A model generated the notes under the pieces. That model searched no databases, was not told the DNA's origin, and saw only the letters and a list, made by a program, of their open reading frames with translations. DNA of 64,000 nucleotides from Agelas oroides. Lineage: Eukaryota; Porifera; Demospongiae; Agelasida; Agelasidae. This document shows positions 63,475-64,000 of the stretch, one piece after another; the first letter of the stretch is position 1; each line of letters opens with the position of its first letter. The stretch lies in assembly GCA_949130485.1 (NCBI GenBank), contig OX422188.1:6753969-6817968 (forward strand), read 5' to 3'. A program made the position numbers and the translations under genes.

Positions 63475-64000
63475 ACAATGCGCAACAAAGCTACGTACAC
63501 ACACAATGCGCAACAAAGCTACGTACACACACAATGCGCAACAAAGCTACGTACACACACAATGCGCAACAAAGCTACGTACACACACAATGCGCAACAA
63601 AGCTACGTACACACACAATGCGCAACAAAGCTACGTACACACACAATGCGCAACAAAGCTACGTACACACACAATGCGCAACAAAGCTACGTACACACAC
63701 AATGCGCAACAAAGCTACGTACACACACAATGCGCAACAAAGCTACGTACACACACAATGCGCAACAAAGCTACGTACACACACAATGCGCAACAAAGCT
63801 ACGTACACACACAATGCGCAACAAAGCTACGTACACACACAATGCGCAACAAAGCTACGTACACACACAATGCGCAACAAAGCTACGTACACACACAATG
63901 CGCAACAAAGCTACGTACACACACAATGCGCAACAAAGCTACGTACACACACAATGCGCAACAAAGCTACGTACACACACAATGCGCAACAAAGCTACGT
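63475..64000. repeat. Perfect 28-bp tandem array, running off the window
   Basis: About 19 copies of a 28-bp unit (aatgcgcaacaaagctacgt followed by acacacac) without any visible mismatch. It contains tgcgca and tacgta palindromes. There are no unique spacers, so it is not CRISPR-like. The array continues past 64000. Confidence 0.97.

Noticed and set aside
63310..63534. 74-codon minus-strand frame as a possible WASF 5' exon
   Set aside because: It contains part of the 28-bp array, has no WAVE homology domain features and no matching splice phase.
63475..64000. CRISPR-like array at the window end
   Set aside because: The 28-bp units are directly contiguous with no unique spacers, and the genome is eukaryotic.

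Overview
The window is animal nuclear DNA. Its genes are split by many short GT-AG introns, it encodes metazoan proteins (ADAM10, TTI2, a WAVE/SCAR protein, a Rab GTPase, a WD40 protein), and it is dense in miniature inverted-repeat elements, minisatellites and dinucleotide tracts. The proteins diverge strongly from vertebrate relatives, and some introns are very small (63 and 68 nt). This fits an early-branching marine invertebrate such as a sponge, but that placement is an inference and no marker in the window settles it. No prokaryotic operon, rRNA, tRNA or CRISPR array was found.

Layout. 1-12625 and 13377-15236 are one degenerate 10-bp-unit satellite with higher-order duplications (offset 3.6-3.8 kb, and a 1,227-bp tandem copy). 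It is interrupted at 12626-13376 by a unique insert that ends in a 116-bp foldback. 15237-15720 is a second, CT-rich tandem repeat. 15789-17624 (minus) is an unrecognised 4-exon gene. It stands head to head with TTI2 (plus, 14 exons, 18140-24583), followed closely by ADAM10 (plus, 12 exons, 25051-34821). An unrecognised 7-exon basic, Ser-rich protein gene (minus, 35393-38824) ends tail to tail against ADAM10. Next come a 5-exon WD40 gene (minus, 39046-41841) and a Rab GTPase gene (plus, 8 exons, 42059-58962), which face each other across a 217-bp shared promoter region. The 3' end of a WAVE/SCAR (WASF) gene (minus, 60322-61875) follows. The window closes in a perfect 28-bp tandem array (63475-64000).

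Gene models were assembled by hand. For every complete gene the proposed exons keep one open frame from start to stop: TTI2 547 aa, ADAM10 791 aa, Rab 250 aa, WD40 326 aa, the 7-exon gene 760 aa and the 4-exon gene about 395 aa. The genes do not form one pathway. TTI2 serves PIKK assembly, ADAM10 sheds membrane proteins, Rab directs vesicle traffic, and WAVE drives Arp2/3 actin nucleation.

Most of the non-coding DNA is mobile or repetitive. The last Rab intron holds an intact-looking LTR retrotransposon (53615-57003) with two matching 133-bp LTRs and a single 955-aa reading frame. That frame runs from Gag through protease straight into the integrase C-terminus, so reverse transcriptase, RNase H and most of integrase are missing. 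The element sits inside the arm of an older inverted-repeat element. Several introns and spacers carry a recurring foldback family with TAG...CTA ends and about 9-bp target duplications; the long members carry CACGTG and TGACGTCA sites in their arms. Other elements show TA, TTAA or about 8-bp duplications (mariner/pogo-, piggyBac- and hAT-like). ADAM10 carries a predicted CUE-like ubiquitin-binding segment at its cytoplasmic end, which is the most interesting protein-level observation here.
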